Positions 45,226 to 56,245 of a DNA stretch of 64,000 bases are shown here, in pieces. A program made the position numbers and the translations under genes. The notes under the pieces were generated by a model. It was given only the letters and a program-made list of their open reading frames with translations, was not told the DNA's origin and did no database searches. Source of the DNA: Cryptomeria japonica (lineage: Eukaryota > Streptophyta > Pinopsida > Cupressales > Cupressaceae); contig NC_081413.1 in NCBI RefSeq assembly GCF_030272615.1, positions 604,872,709 through 604,936,708 on the forward strand, written 5' to 3'. How positions within the stretch are numbered: the stretch's first letter is position 1; each line of letters starts with the position of its first letter.

Positions 45226-48175
45226 CAAGACTCAAACATACATATCAACAAACAACATTGATTGCACTCCACTAATTGATAAGAATACATCATATTTTTC
45301 TTATATCACAAATGACATATACCATAAAAAAATCATCCTCAAATATATCAGGCTAATCATTTTTGTGCATTGTTACATGTTTTTGTACTATAAACATATT
45401 TCTGCAGCATTTTACACTTGCATTATGTGACGCACATTATATTTTTATTGTAGCTTTTACCTTCCCCTACATTGTAATGCCAGAGTATATATTGCTATCA
45501 GTGCAACCATTGCAACTTGTTAAGGTGCAAGTGCTAGTATAAGTTAAGGATATAGGACCATGAGAATCCATATATAATAGAAAGAACAAAATGTCATCAA
45601 AATAAGATATGATATTTTATGGCTTAGGATATTATCCTAGTAAAATTATAAACCTTAGTTCAAATTAAGGGTTTGTTGGTTGCTAAAAAAGATAAACTAT
45701 ATAAATAAAAACCAAATACTAGTGTATAGATGCATCAATGGATATCAAACGTAAATAATTGATAAATTATTAGATATGCAAATAATAATAGATCAAAAAT
45801 AAATATAGATCCAAAAAACTTATTAACATTTATGTATTAGGTACCTTTTTCTATTTTTACAAAAATGAAAAGAAAAATATGACTAATTAGGCCTATTAGA
45901 GAGAAATAAAGATGATTTGAAAAAAAAAACTCGTTTAATATTATGTAGTAGGTTGAGAAAAATGGTATAAATAAGATCAGACATCTTTAAGATAAAAAGC
46001 ATATCCATATCTTGAATATTAATTAATGAGGGAAAATGCATAGTTCTATAACTGGATAGTAAGTATTAATTGGTGGGAATAACAAAATTATTGCACTTTA
46101 GAATTATAAAATATGCTAGGAAATCATGTGTATGTGAACCAAAATATTCTCCCATGCTATATATTGGGTCACCTTTTCAATTCTAGATCTGGTTCTTGAA
46201 TATAAAATTTCTTTTCACCTATTAAATCATTTAATGGTTCCCTTTGAATATTTCATTGCAAAATATAAAGTAAGTATCTACTATTAGAATATTACAATAA
46301 TTAAAGGTTTTCCACCAAGCTAGTAGTATATCTTGAAAGATAATAATATTCAAGCATGGAAGTAAACTTTGAAATGATTGATAGGTGGTTTACATGCATT
46401 AGGACGAGTGTGATTAGATATGATAGTTTCCTTACTGATTTGAGTGCAAGTGTGATTGATTATTCTTGTGATAATAAAATATTTTCTTCTTATGTAAATG
46501 AGTGCAATTTGATGTCTTACATACATGGATATATCACCAATAATGAATGTTCATACAGAAAAATCATGAGACCAAATTGTAAAGTGGAGCGAGGTGGTTA
46601 ATACTTAATTTTGATCTCAAGTCTATGTGGATCATGCCTGCACAACTATTATAACCTAGTTCAAACAATCATGTTTGATATATGTTCAATAGATTTGGAT
46701 TATTAAAAAAAATGGATTATTAATTAAAATCTGATAGACAAGCTATTTGGGTGATCATTTTGTGCACTTAAGTATGTGAATAAGAAACAAAAATAGGGTT
46801 ATTTGTAAGCAAGGCTATGTATGTGGGACCAAATATGTATAAAAAAATATGTTATTTGTAGCTACATAAATATGTTGACAATATCTAAAACTAAGAAAAA
46901 ATGTGTCATTGTATTAACATTTCCCTAAACTATCTACATATACATAAATGTAGAAATAGATCAAAGATGCATTTCCACCATTATAGCTAATAATTTTGAC
47001 TATATATATTAACCCTATTTTATTAGTTTTAATAAAGATTATAATAGAATAAACAAGTTTACTTTATTCTAATTTTTAGTTAATTTTGCTATTTATGTCC
47101 AATTAGAAAACTTACAAAATAGAAATACTATTGGTTGATTAATTTAAGTATTAAATTGAGTTCATAATTAGATAGAGTAACTATACTCATGAAAGAAATG
47201 CATCTTACATAAATTATACCACAACTAGGCAATAGATATGCTAAAGAAAATCACAATGATAAATAAATCTAATATATGATAATGAGATGGGATTGCAAAT
47301 AATAAATATGAAAATCATATGAATTTAAAAGTGATATTATAATGTCATGACAATGGTGCTAAATTGCAATATCATACTTGTACGATTGATTAGATAGTTA
47401 TAAAATAATTATAATTACCTCTAGTTTCAATTCATGTATAGGGACCTAACATTCATAGCTAAACCTTTAATATGTAATAGGTCATTCAAAAAGTGGATTG
47501 TTCACTATGATATATGAATTTGTGTAATGACTTGTGGCCCTAAGATAATATTTTGGAATCCATTTAATTGTGAGTGATGCTTTCTCTTTAGTCAAATCTA
47601 TGGTTAAACTAATTTTACGAATTTGAACAAAAGATTTGAGAACAACAAACAAGCTTATGATAGAACAAGGATCGTGTGAGTTGATGTAATTCTTTGATAA
47701 TGTTCTTCAAATTTGTTTTGTTATTTCAAGACAATCTCTACATGATCTTTAAATGATTTCAAATAAATGACTTAATACTTTTAAATATGTAACATAACAT
47801 TCAGACAAACAACCATACACTAGGTAGATTCACAATAGCCAATATTAACAAAGATCAATTTTAAATTTTGAAGTTTAAAATTGACACATAATTATAGAAA
47901 TTACTTCTAAAGTGATGAAAGATAGATCCAAATATTAAGACCAAGATGAAAAGTCGGAGTACTATATACCTAATTTATAAAGAATATATAACTTGTAAAC
48001 TTGTCATTACGTAGAGACAATGGTCTGTTAGAAAAATTTCTATGACATCGATCGATTTATTATTTTGTTTGAGGAAGATACAAAAATTTCACTGTTATCA
48101 CACCGCTCTGAAATCTTATCAACAATTCTTAATTTTGAACACGACAGAGGATAATAAATGCATGAAGAAAACTAA
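45226..48175. other. AT-rich spacer, no gene seen
   Basis: About 3 kb with no convincing reading frame. An 81-codon frame at 46356-46601 shows no family features. No terminal repeats or RNA genes were found. Confidence 0.55.
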
Positions 48176-48415
48176 CGCGATTGAGATCTACAAGTCACGT
48201 CTGTATGAGAGATTGCCAAAGAAGGAAATATCTACAGGTCCGAATTCAGATCGACAAGTCACGATTGAGATCTACAAGTCGCAATTCAGATCTACAAGTC
48301 ACGATTGAGATCTACAGGTCGCAATTCAGATCTACAAGTCACGATTTAGATCTACAAGTCATGTCTGTATCAGAGATTGTCAAAGAAGAAAATATCTACA
48401 AGTCACGATTTATAT
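48176..48415. repeat. 20-bp tandem repeat with 40-bp alternation
   Basis: AGATCTACAAGTCACGATTG alternates with AGATCTACAAGTCGCAATTC, giving about six consecutive 20-bp units at 48248-48367. On both sides lies a copy of a unit of about 55 bp (TCTACAAGTCACGTCTGTAT to AAATATCTACAGGTC, at 48186 and 48350). Reading frames cross it, but the protein is just the repeat. Confidence 0.9.
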
Positions 48416-48689
48416 CTAACTCGGTAGTTAAAACGATAGCATCAAACCCTTTGTGCCAGACTCACATTCCATATGTTTTCTTTCCTTTCCTTTCTTTTCT
48501 TTTCTATCAAAAGTGTCACATAATTTTTTTATCGTGATTAGTGATGTTATGACATGCTTTCTAGTTCCACGTTAAATGTTGGCACAAATCCACAATCACA
48601 ATGATATAGTAGGAGTTTGAATCTTGATGGTCACAACACCACCAACATTACTAAACTAACACACAATAGACAAAACCTCAATCCATAAG

Positions 48690-50530
48690 TTTTGTTTTTG
48701 ATTAGGATAAAACAGGTTTTGAAGGGGCCCTGAAATCATTTACAAATAGAGAGCTGCCAATGTAAAATGGACTAGATTACCTAGCAGCAAACAGTAGATT
48801 TTAGAAAGGACCTAAAACTTTCTAGACTTACGAGGATCCAGCCCCAAAAACCCAAAGGTTGCAAAGAGAATAAACAGTAAAAACAAAGCAGCAACAACCA
48901 ACCAAACTCCAGCCAACACTCTAAAGATGAACATTACCAAACAAGCTTGTACAAGAAAAAGATCTAAGTCAACAAGCAATAGATATTAAAAAATAGATAA
49001 TGAGGGTATTTTCAGGCATCCTCAGCTAACAAGAAGGGCTTTTCTAGGCTCTCTCAACCTATAGCACAGTCTCTGGGCCATAAAAAATCACAAAGCCCAA
49101 TCCTAACCAAAAACCAACAGTGGCCAAACTAGGCCCTTGAAACCTTCTAGCATCCTGGCTATCCCTGCAAGAAATAGAAAAAATAGGGTTTTTCTGGACT
49201 CCCTCAACCACCATGGGTTTTATCATGGATCCCATAACCATACGCTTGAGAATATGCAGCACTCAGAAAATCTTGCCCAACCGGTTCTCACCTGAATAGG
49301 ACATACTCGAAAGTCAACAAGAAGACCAACATCAGCCATCTTACAGCCATGAGACAGGGCTCCAACAACTCCCCAATAGGCCTTCTAGGCAACACTAGAA
49401 GCATCTAACTACACCTCAATAGGAGCAAGGTCAATTCCAACCACATCCATCTCCCCTTCAATAGAAGACAAGACCACCTCTATAGGAAAAACCAGAGTAA
49501 CCCAAAGATGGAAAACATGAAGAACCAAAGCCTAGAAAGAAAAGAGGATAGGGGGAATAAAACCCCCATCAAATATAGCACTAGAGGTCACAAGAGAAGA
49601 AAAAAGATAACCATACCCTATCAAAATAGCAAATCCTAACCGCCAAGGTTCAATAAAAACCGAAAACCTCAAAGCCTCTCCCAAAATATAAAAATAATAG
49701 AGGAGAATAAGGAGCGAGGGACAAGGAAACCACCACAGTTCCAAAATAGAGAAAGAGAAGAATTAGAGAACAAGAACAAAGCCCTCAAGAAAACCGACAT
49801 GAAGATCTTTTAGTTAGGGTATAAACTGCTTCTACTCGACCCCTCAGAACGAGGATGAAACTTTCCATAGAGAGACAAATGGGCCCAAAAGAAACAACAC
49901 TTCAGAACAACCCTTCTTGCAAAAAACCAAACCCACTGAGAAAAACCACCAAATGTCTCAAGAGCTCCACACAAACAAAAAATCACGAAGCCCACAAGGA
50001 GGGAAAACATCATAAAAAAGACCGCCATTCCCAATTGACAAAACATGACCCCCACAGAGACACGGCCCAACGGGGAGCCAGGATGAGATCTCCAAATAGG
50101 AGTCAGAGAGAAGCTAGACTGGAGTCGAAGAGTATTAGCCACAACCCACCAACCAATCCATCGGACCAATGGCCACAAAAACCAGACCAGGGGGGAGAAG
50201 CCCAACAGATCTAAAGCCTCAAACTCCCCAAACCCGACATCAACATCCTCCACGACCACCATCGAAGCTGAAAGATCCACCCACTTCCTACACCAGTGCA
50301 CACCACAATTGACACAAATAGAGTCGAAGAAGGGAAGAATGGGGACCATCAGTGCCATAGACGAACCCAAACGAACCTCCTTCCTATTTGCATCGTCATC
50401 TTCCTTGTCCCCTACAGCCTCAGTTGAAACCCTAGCTGCTCCCCGTCTCTGCGCACACTTGCCCATGTTCAAAATCCCTCCAATATTTCTTCTTCCCTAG
50501 CTAGTCCCCATCTCTGCGTGCACTCACCCA
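48690..50530 (-). mobile_element. Degenerate minus-strand repeat element, unclassified
   Basis: On the minus strand the region starts with two versions of a CTCTGCG, TAGCTAGGG leader (50425-50470 and 50490-50530) and carries reading frames at 50466-49810, 49744-49532 and 49262-49059 in different frames. It ends near 48706 with the GGGCCCCTTCAAAACCTG tail also seen at 39230. The frames are rich in Trp, Phe and Gly and show no known domain. The tail suggests the same retroelement family as 37241-39262, but the class cannot be fixed. Confidence 0.45.
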
Positions 50531-52036
50531 TTCAATCCATAATTTTTGTTATTCCAATGTTATATTTGAATTTTGTTAGCTAGACATATATTTTAGAAAT
50601 AAAAGTTGAATATGAGTATTTTTATCAAGTTAAACTTATTTATTTGAGTCAACTTATATTTGTTAACAGTTTTGAGTTTGTTTATGGTTTGAATGTTTTT
50701 TTAATTAAGGTTCTTTGAGTGTGGTTATTCCATGTGTATTAATATAATAGTTACCCATAAGAACTGAGATGTTCTTAATTTTTTAAGGAAAACAAAAAGT
50801 TTTGAAGTGCATATGATTATTTAGTCTAAACATTATTAGATTTTCTATTTTTCATCAGAGGTTAAGAGGTTATCTATTATTCACCTACAATTAAATTGGC
50901 ATTTACTAGGAATTTTGACAATTACCATGTTATAGGAATGGAAATATTAACTTTATAACTATAATTATTCCAAAGTGTCATTTGCCATGAATGTAACAAA
51001 TCTATAAAATAAATGAACAAAGCATAGAGTAATAAATGTAGAATGAATTCTTTATGACACCATTATGATTGATAACAAATGAGAATATATAGACATAACA
51101 ATATAGAAATCATTAGAGTGGGTCAGGAAGACCCATAGATATAGAAACTCTCCTTAATGATATAGATCATTTGGACTTACTTTTTCTTATCTAATTACAT
51201 CTTTTGAATTTCATAACTTGTAGGAATGAATAGAAGTCTCCATTAAGTAATCATATGCCTGATTATTTGCATAATTCCTACAACATGATCTTCTTGTTGG
51301 CCTAGTGCCAATAATGTTCAATTTCAAATAATGAAATGCCCCCCAAAATATTCTAGGCCTTCTTTAAAACTTTATCAGTTCTCTCATTCAAACTTGATCT
51401 ATTTTTGAATGATTTTATAATTATTATAGAGATACATTTGATAATAATTATGGATTGTCAAACATCATCAATTTAAAACCTAATTGAAGATTTGATCCTC
51501 AAGCTCACTATTAGTGTAAAATTAGAAAAATTTAAAAGTAGTGACTATAACCTTCCCAATGACATCTTTGATAGCAAAGCCAACACTAAACAATCTTGGA
51601 TTCCATTTAGGACCTATTTCATAATCTAACTTAAATCATTCTAAAAACCATACCCATGGGTAGCTACAAGAAGTTGGATCCATATATAGGGGAATCATAT
51701 AAGAAAAAATTATCAATAGAAATGGTAACTTGTTTCATAAATAATTGATAATCATTTAGGCTTGAGATCTTCGACTTAAATTTATATTCATGCAAAATTG
51801 GTACGTGTTTTGATTTTTATAGTGGGTACCCATATTAAAATGGGTACCTATTTCATTTTTCCAAAATGGATAATCATTTTATGCAAAATTGAGTATTTTT
51901 TTTTAATTACATCATATTTTAAAATGGGTAGAATTTTTTTTTAAATGGAGAAAAGGTGTGATGTGTACAAAAGGTGTGGCATTGAGCACATTAATGAGTA
52001 GAAGAGGAAAGGAAAGGTGCACAATCAAAGAGAAAT
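50531..52036. other. AT-rich spacer, no gene seen
   Basis: No coding sequence recognised. A few repeated ATGGGTACC words lie at 51820-51860. Confidence 0.5.
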
Positions 52037-53129
52037 ATGGTGCGACCAAGGGGAATGAGAAATCCCTCTAGAAGACCTGGGATTCGGGAAAATTTGGACA
52101 TGGATAATTTCAGACAACCTTGGTAAAGGGATCATAACTCGCAATGGGTTTTCAAAGGCAGACAATGGGTGGACAAGTGTACTCCAAATTAGTGGGTGGT
52201 TGATCAAATATTATCAAGGAATGATGGTCAAAGTTCAGGCTCATGGGGAAAGAAGCAAGGGGCTATGAATAAGGGAAGAGTAATGAAGTGGATTTCACAC
52301 AGGACCTCAAGTAGGGAAAGTAGAAGCATGGGAAGTTTGGCTATGGCATAATATTGACAAACAATAATGGAAACAACCAATTGAGATATGGGAGATTGAA
52401 GCCAAAAAAATTTAAAGGCCAGGTACAATGGATGACTAGCGAAGCAAAATTCATCTCAATAGGAAGCCATGGAAAGGGAAAGAAATAAAGAGGAGAGATG
52501 AAGGACCATCTCATGGATATGTGGTTTTAAATGGTAAGGAATATAATTCTACTCTAGAAAAACTTTAAGTTTTAATTGATATGATTGGAATTAAAGGGTT
52601 CTTCTCAAATGGGGGAGAGCATGGAGGAAAATAGAAATAACCAAAAATTGATGCCAAGATGTTTGGGGAAATCAGATCCAAATTAGGACACTAGTGAATG
52701 AGTATTTCTTGGTTGAATTTCAATCTAACTCAAATAAATGGAATGCCCTAAATATTGACCCCATTACCTAGATAACATTGGGATGCATCTATTTGATTAG
52801 TATAAAATTCTAGAGAGCTACATGTGGATTACACTATATGACCTCCCTAAAAAAAATTGGGATTCTAAAACAATGGAGGAAATTGGAGCAATTTTAGGCA
52901 AGTTCATTTCGATAAATAAGAACCTCAAATATAGAGATGAGGGGAATTATTTTAGGATCTATATAGGAAATAATGTATAGAAAATCTTACCATAGGAGAT
53001 TTAGATCCAATTAGACATAGGGATCTGGGTGCAAAAAATTGAAAGGGAGAATCAACTGAAACTCTAGCCTAAATGCAAATCCAAGGAGCATGGAAGGATA
53101 GAGTGTCAGGTTTGCACCAACGTGAATAG
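52037..53129 (+). pseudogene. LINE ORF1-type protein (DUF4283 and zinc knuckle), degenerate
   Basis: The ATG at 52037 opens a frame with PRGMRNPSRRPGIREN and several stops. Frames are then lost. From 52813 one frame gives the DUF4283 pattern: YMWITLYDLPKKNWDS, MEEIGAILGKFISINK, GNYFRIYIG and WVQKIERE. It ends with the start of a zinc knuckle, CKSKEHGRIECQVC. Four TAG codons interrupt this last part. In plant L1-type LINEs such a protein binds RNA and DNA and precedes the polymerase ORF. It is cut off at 53129 by the copia LTR, and no continuation was found to the right of the copia element. Confidence 0.75.
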
Positions 53130-54343
53130 TGTTGGCCATTTGGTGGAACTGATTATGTGTTGCATTGATGTTTTTTCATTGTTGTCAACACTATCTGTTT
53201 GGATGCTTTACCAGCACCCTTCTAGTCCCAATAGGATGAGTGATTTCTGGTTGGTTTTTATAGGGCATGATCTGGTAGGATTCAGTATGATTTGGTTATG
53301 GAAATGAATTATTAATGATACTCATGTTCATATTCAATAAGTTGATTTTGGTCTGGTGATAGGATGCTATCCTATTTGCTTAGAAGCTTGGCTTGTGGTT
53401 CTAGTGAGGGTTTCACCGGCCGAGTTTTTGTTGAAGATCTTTGATGATATGCATTAGCGGTGTTGGTGCAACTTCTGGTGGAGTTTCAGGATGTTGTTGA
53501 TGATCCTATTTGAGACTTGGTGGATGGAGATCATTGCTTTAGTGTATGGACCTATATTAGGTCCCGATTGATCTAGGTTATGGATCAACTTAATGTAATG
53601 TGTGGATTGGACCTCTTGATGTGTTTCTGGGATGTCTTATATGTTGGATATTATTTGTTTGGTCTAAGGCCGACATGTTTTGTAATTATGTAATTGGCTT
53701 ATTGTTTGGTGGCCGACCTGATTGTTTTTGGTTGAGGGTTTGTATATATAAATGATGTAAGATCTCATTGTAGATCATTAGGTAGAGATATAGGAATGGA
53801 AATGGATATGTAATTTGTCAATAATGTAATATCATTCAGGTAGAGGATTTGGTCGATCATTGGAGATCGAATTGGGTTTATGTAAGAGGATTTAGTCCTC
53901 CGAAATTGAGCTTAACCGAAACTGTACTCAGGCATAGGAGATGTTATAGTTCAAACACTTCTCCGGATTATAGTTTGGATTTCTATGTAGTCAGTGAGAC
54001 TCCTTTTGTGATGAGCAGTGCGCTCTAGGCTATTGGCCTTCCTACAAGTGCATGCCCCTTTAATGGAATTCACATACTTACTACAAAAGTATTATCTGAC
54101 TGTGGGTAGGCTTCCCATCGTGGTTTTTCTCTTTATGGGGTTTTCCACATATAAATACTGGAGTCATATGGATGGTATTTATTCTATGATTATTGTTTAT
54201 TCTTAATTGGTTTAATTGGTATTCTGATATTTGGTTTAAGCATTACAGTATTAAAGTTTTAATTGCTTAAGGTTGTGATAATCTGTGACAACTGATTACC
54301 CCCTCCCTCTCAGTTGTCTTCTAGTTATTTGAACTGTCTAACA
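53130..54343 (+). repeat. Putative 5' LTR of the copia element
   Basis: About 1.2 kb beginning TGTTGGCCATTTGG and ending CTGTCTAACA directly before the primer-binding site. It contains a TATATATAAA box at 53743. There is no partner LTR to compare, so the left edge is uncertain. Confidence 0.65.
53743..53752 (+). promoter_or_regulatory. Candidate TATA box in the copia LTR
   Basis: TATATATAAA, about 600 bp before the LTR end. A typical position, with no other support. Confidence 0.5.
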
Positions 54344-54345
54344 AT

Positions 54346-54353
54346 TGGTATCA
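54346..54353 (+). other. Primer-binding site of the copia element
   Basis: TGGTATCA, the initiator Met tRNA complement, shortly after the LTR end. The usual continuation GAGC is replaced by AAAT, so the site has decayed. Confidence 0.7.
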
Positions 54354-54401
54354 AATATTTGGTCCTCTCTATAGAAATCTTAACCGCTTGAGGAAGATCC
54401 T

Positions 54402-56245
54402 ATGGCGACTAATAGTTCAAGTTCATCTAGTTCATCTGAAACTATCTTTCAGAGAGATATTCCTAGGCTTGATGGAACAAATTACATAGTATGGAAGATC
54501 TAGATGTAGACTCATATGAGATGTCTTGGAAAGGAGATTTGGGAGATCACACAGAATGGTGTCACACCTTATAATCTGGCATCTGGCAATCCTCCTCCAA
54601 CAAACTTGGATAAGGAGCTTGAGAATGATTGTAGAGAAAGAGAAGCCCTCTTGTGTGCACTTTCTGACCAGCAAATAATGAGATTAGCCGACAAATCATT
54701 TGGAAAGGCTATATGGGATAAGTTGTAGACTCTTAATGAAGGTGACCCTATAGTGAAGATTGCTAAACTTGATGGTTACCGGGTGAGATATGAAAACCTA
54801 AAGATGGAAGAAGATGAAAGGATTACTGCATTCATGGAAAGGGTAAATGAGATTGTTATGGGAATTAAATGTTGTGGTGGAACTCTGAGAGAAGATGAAA
54901 TTGTTTCTAAAGTTATAAGAGCCCTACTACCAGGTTACAAAATGAAGGCTACTAATTTTAATGACTTGAGAACAATGGCTAATACATCTGTCAACAAAGA
55001 TACTTTGGTTGGGAAATATCTGCTTTTGAGCTTGAAGAATTTGGACCTTCTGGAGCTGGGAAGACTGAACCCTACTTTCATGCATCTATATCATCAACCG
55101 ATAAGCAAGATTGGAAAACTTTGTATGCAAAGGAATTGGAAGATATGGAGAGCGAAGATGATGAGTTTGGGCAAGTTGAAGCACTATTTTCTAGAAGAGT
55201 ACCTAAAGGACCGATAGGAATTAAGTATGAAGGAAAAGAACCTTTTAAATGTTTTGCATGTAATAAGATTAGTCATTTTGCATCTAGATGTCCTGAAAGG
55301 AATTCAAAATTTGAAGAAAGAGTTAAATGGTCTTTTAAGCCTAACCATGGATATCAGAACAAGTATAAGTACAGGAAAAATAAAGAAAAATCATGCTACA
55401 TAGTGGATGAGGAAGGCATTACTGACTCTGATGATGAATCGGTAGAAGACTCTGCTAGTGATTCCGGCAATGGGAAGGAATGGGTGTTCTTAGCTATCAC
55501 GGAAGATCATTTGGCACTGGAAGAGGATGTATCTAAAGAGGAGGCACTTGCTTCTTAAATTGAAGACAAGGATGAATGGGTAATTCACAGTGGTTGTTCA
55601 CATCATATGACTGGAGATAAAGGGAATTTTTACTTTGCAAGAATTTGATGGCGGTCGAGTTAGATTTGGAGATGACAAAGCATGGATGATCAAAGGAAAA
55701 GGAACTATATCACTGGATGGTAAGAACAATACTGACAATGTTTATTATGTTGGAGGCTTAAGGCATAATCTTTCAAGTGTAGGACAATTGGTGGATATGG
55801 GATTTCAATTAGAGTTCAAGGATGGAAAAGGCAAAATCATTAATAGATCTAGTTTGGAGATTGCAATTGGTACACAAACAAAAGGTAATATATTTTGTTT
55901 GAATTTTGATGAGAATACATGTTTGATTACATAGATTGATGAGAGTTGGCTATGGCATAAAAGGCCGCGTCATGTGAATTTTGATTGCATTGTGAAGATC
56001 AGTTCAACTAAGGCAGTTAGGGATATAACTAAAATTTTGAAGCCCTATAATCCAATATGTAAAGAATGCCAAATGGAAAAACAGGTCAAAACCTCTTTTA
56101 CGAGTATACAAGATAAATCTAATGATGTTCTTGATCTTATGCATACTGATTTGTGTGGCCCTGCTAGAGTTAAAAGTTTTCAAGCTGATAGATATTTCAT
56201 GCTAATCATTGATGATTATTCTACTTGGATGTTGCTAGAACAATG
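54402..56245 (+). pseudogene. gag-pol: Copia Gag-protease-integrase polyprotein, broken and truncated
   Basis: It starts at ATG 54402 with a serine run, then PRLDGTNYIVWK (the copia gag start). Stops lie at 54501, 54507 and 54726 (all TAG). The frame changes near 55018, after which a CCHC knuckle reads CFACNKISHFASRCPE. Past TAA 55556 comes the protease site, where the expected DSG triplet reads HSG (WVIHSGCSHHMTG), so the catalytic Asp is gone. After another shift, VYYVGGLRHNLSSVGQL leads into the GAG_pre-integrase motif (ESWLWHKR, CKECQMEKQVK) and the integrase start DLMHTDLCGP with IIDDYS. It ends at 56245. Clearly dead. Confidence 0.88.

Larger units (their letters stand above)
53130..56245 (+). 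mobile_element. Truncated Ty1/copia retrotransposon
   Basis: A 5' LTR (53130-54343), a primer site, gag, protease and the beginning of the integrase are present. Homology to the copia layout stops inside the integrase core near 56240. Reverse transcriptase, RNase H and the 3' LTR are absent from the window. The order protease then integrase marks it as copia rather than gypsy. With no second LTR the exact left border (TGTTGGCC at 53130) rests on the usual TG start and on the break in the LINE ORF1. Confidence 0.85.

Noticed and set aside
48042-48537. Two overlapping + frames of 88 and 118 codons
   Set aside because: They are generated by the 20-bp tandem repeat.
49810-50472. A 220-codon minus frame as a membrane protein gene
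   Set aside because: Trp/Phe-rich composition arises from G/T-rich DNA. There is no family motif, and the neighbouring frames are broken. I treat it as part of a decayed repeat.
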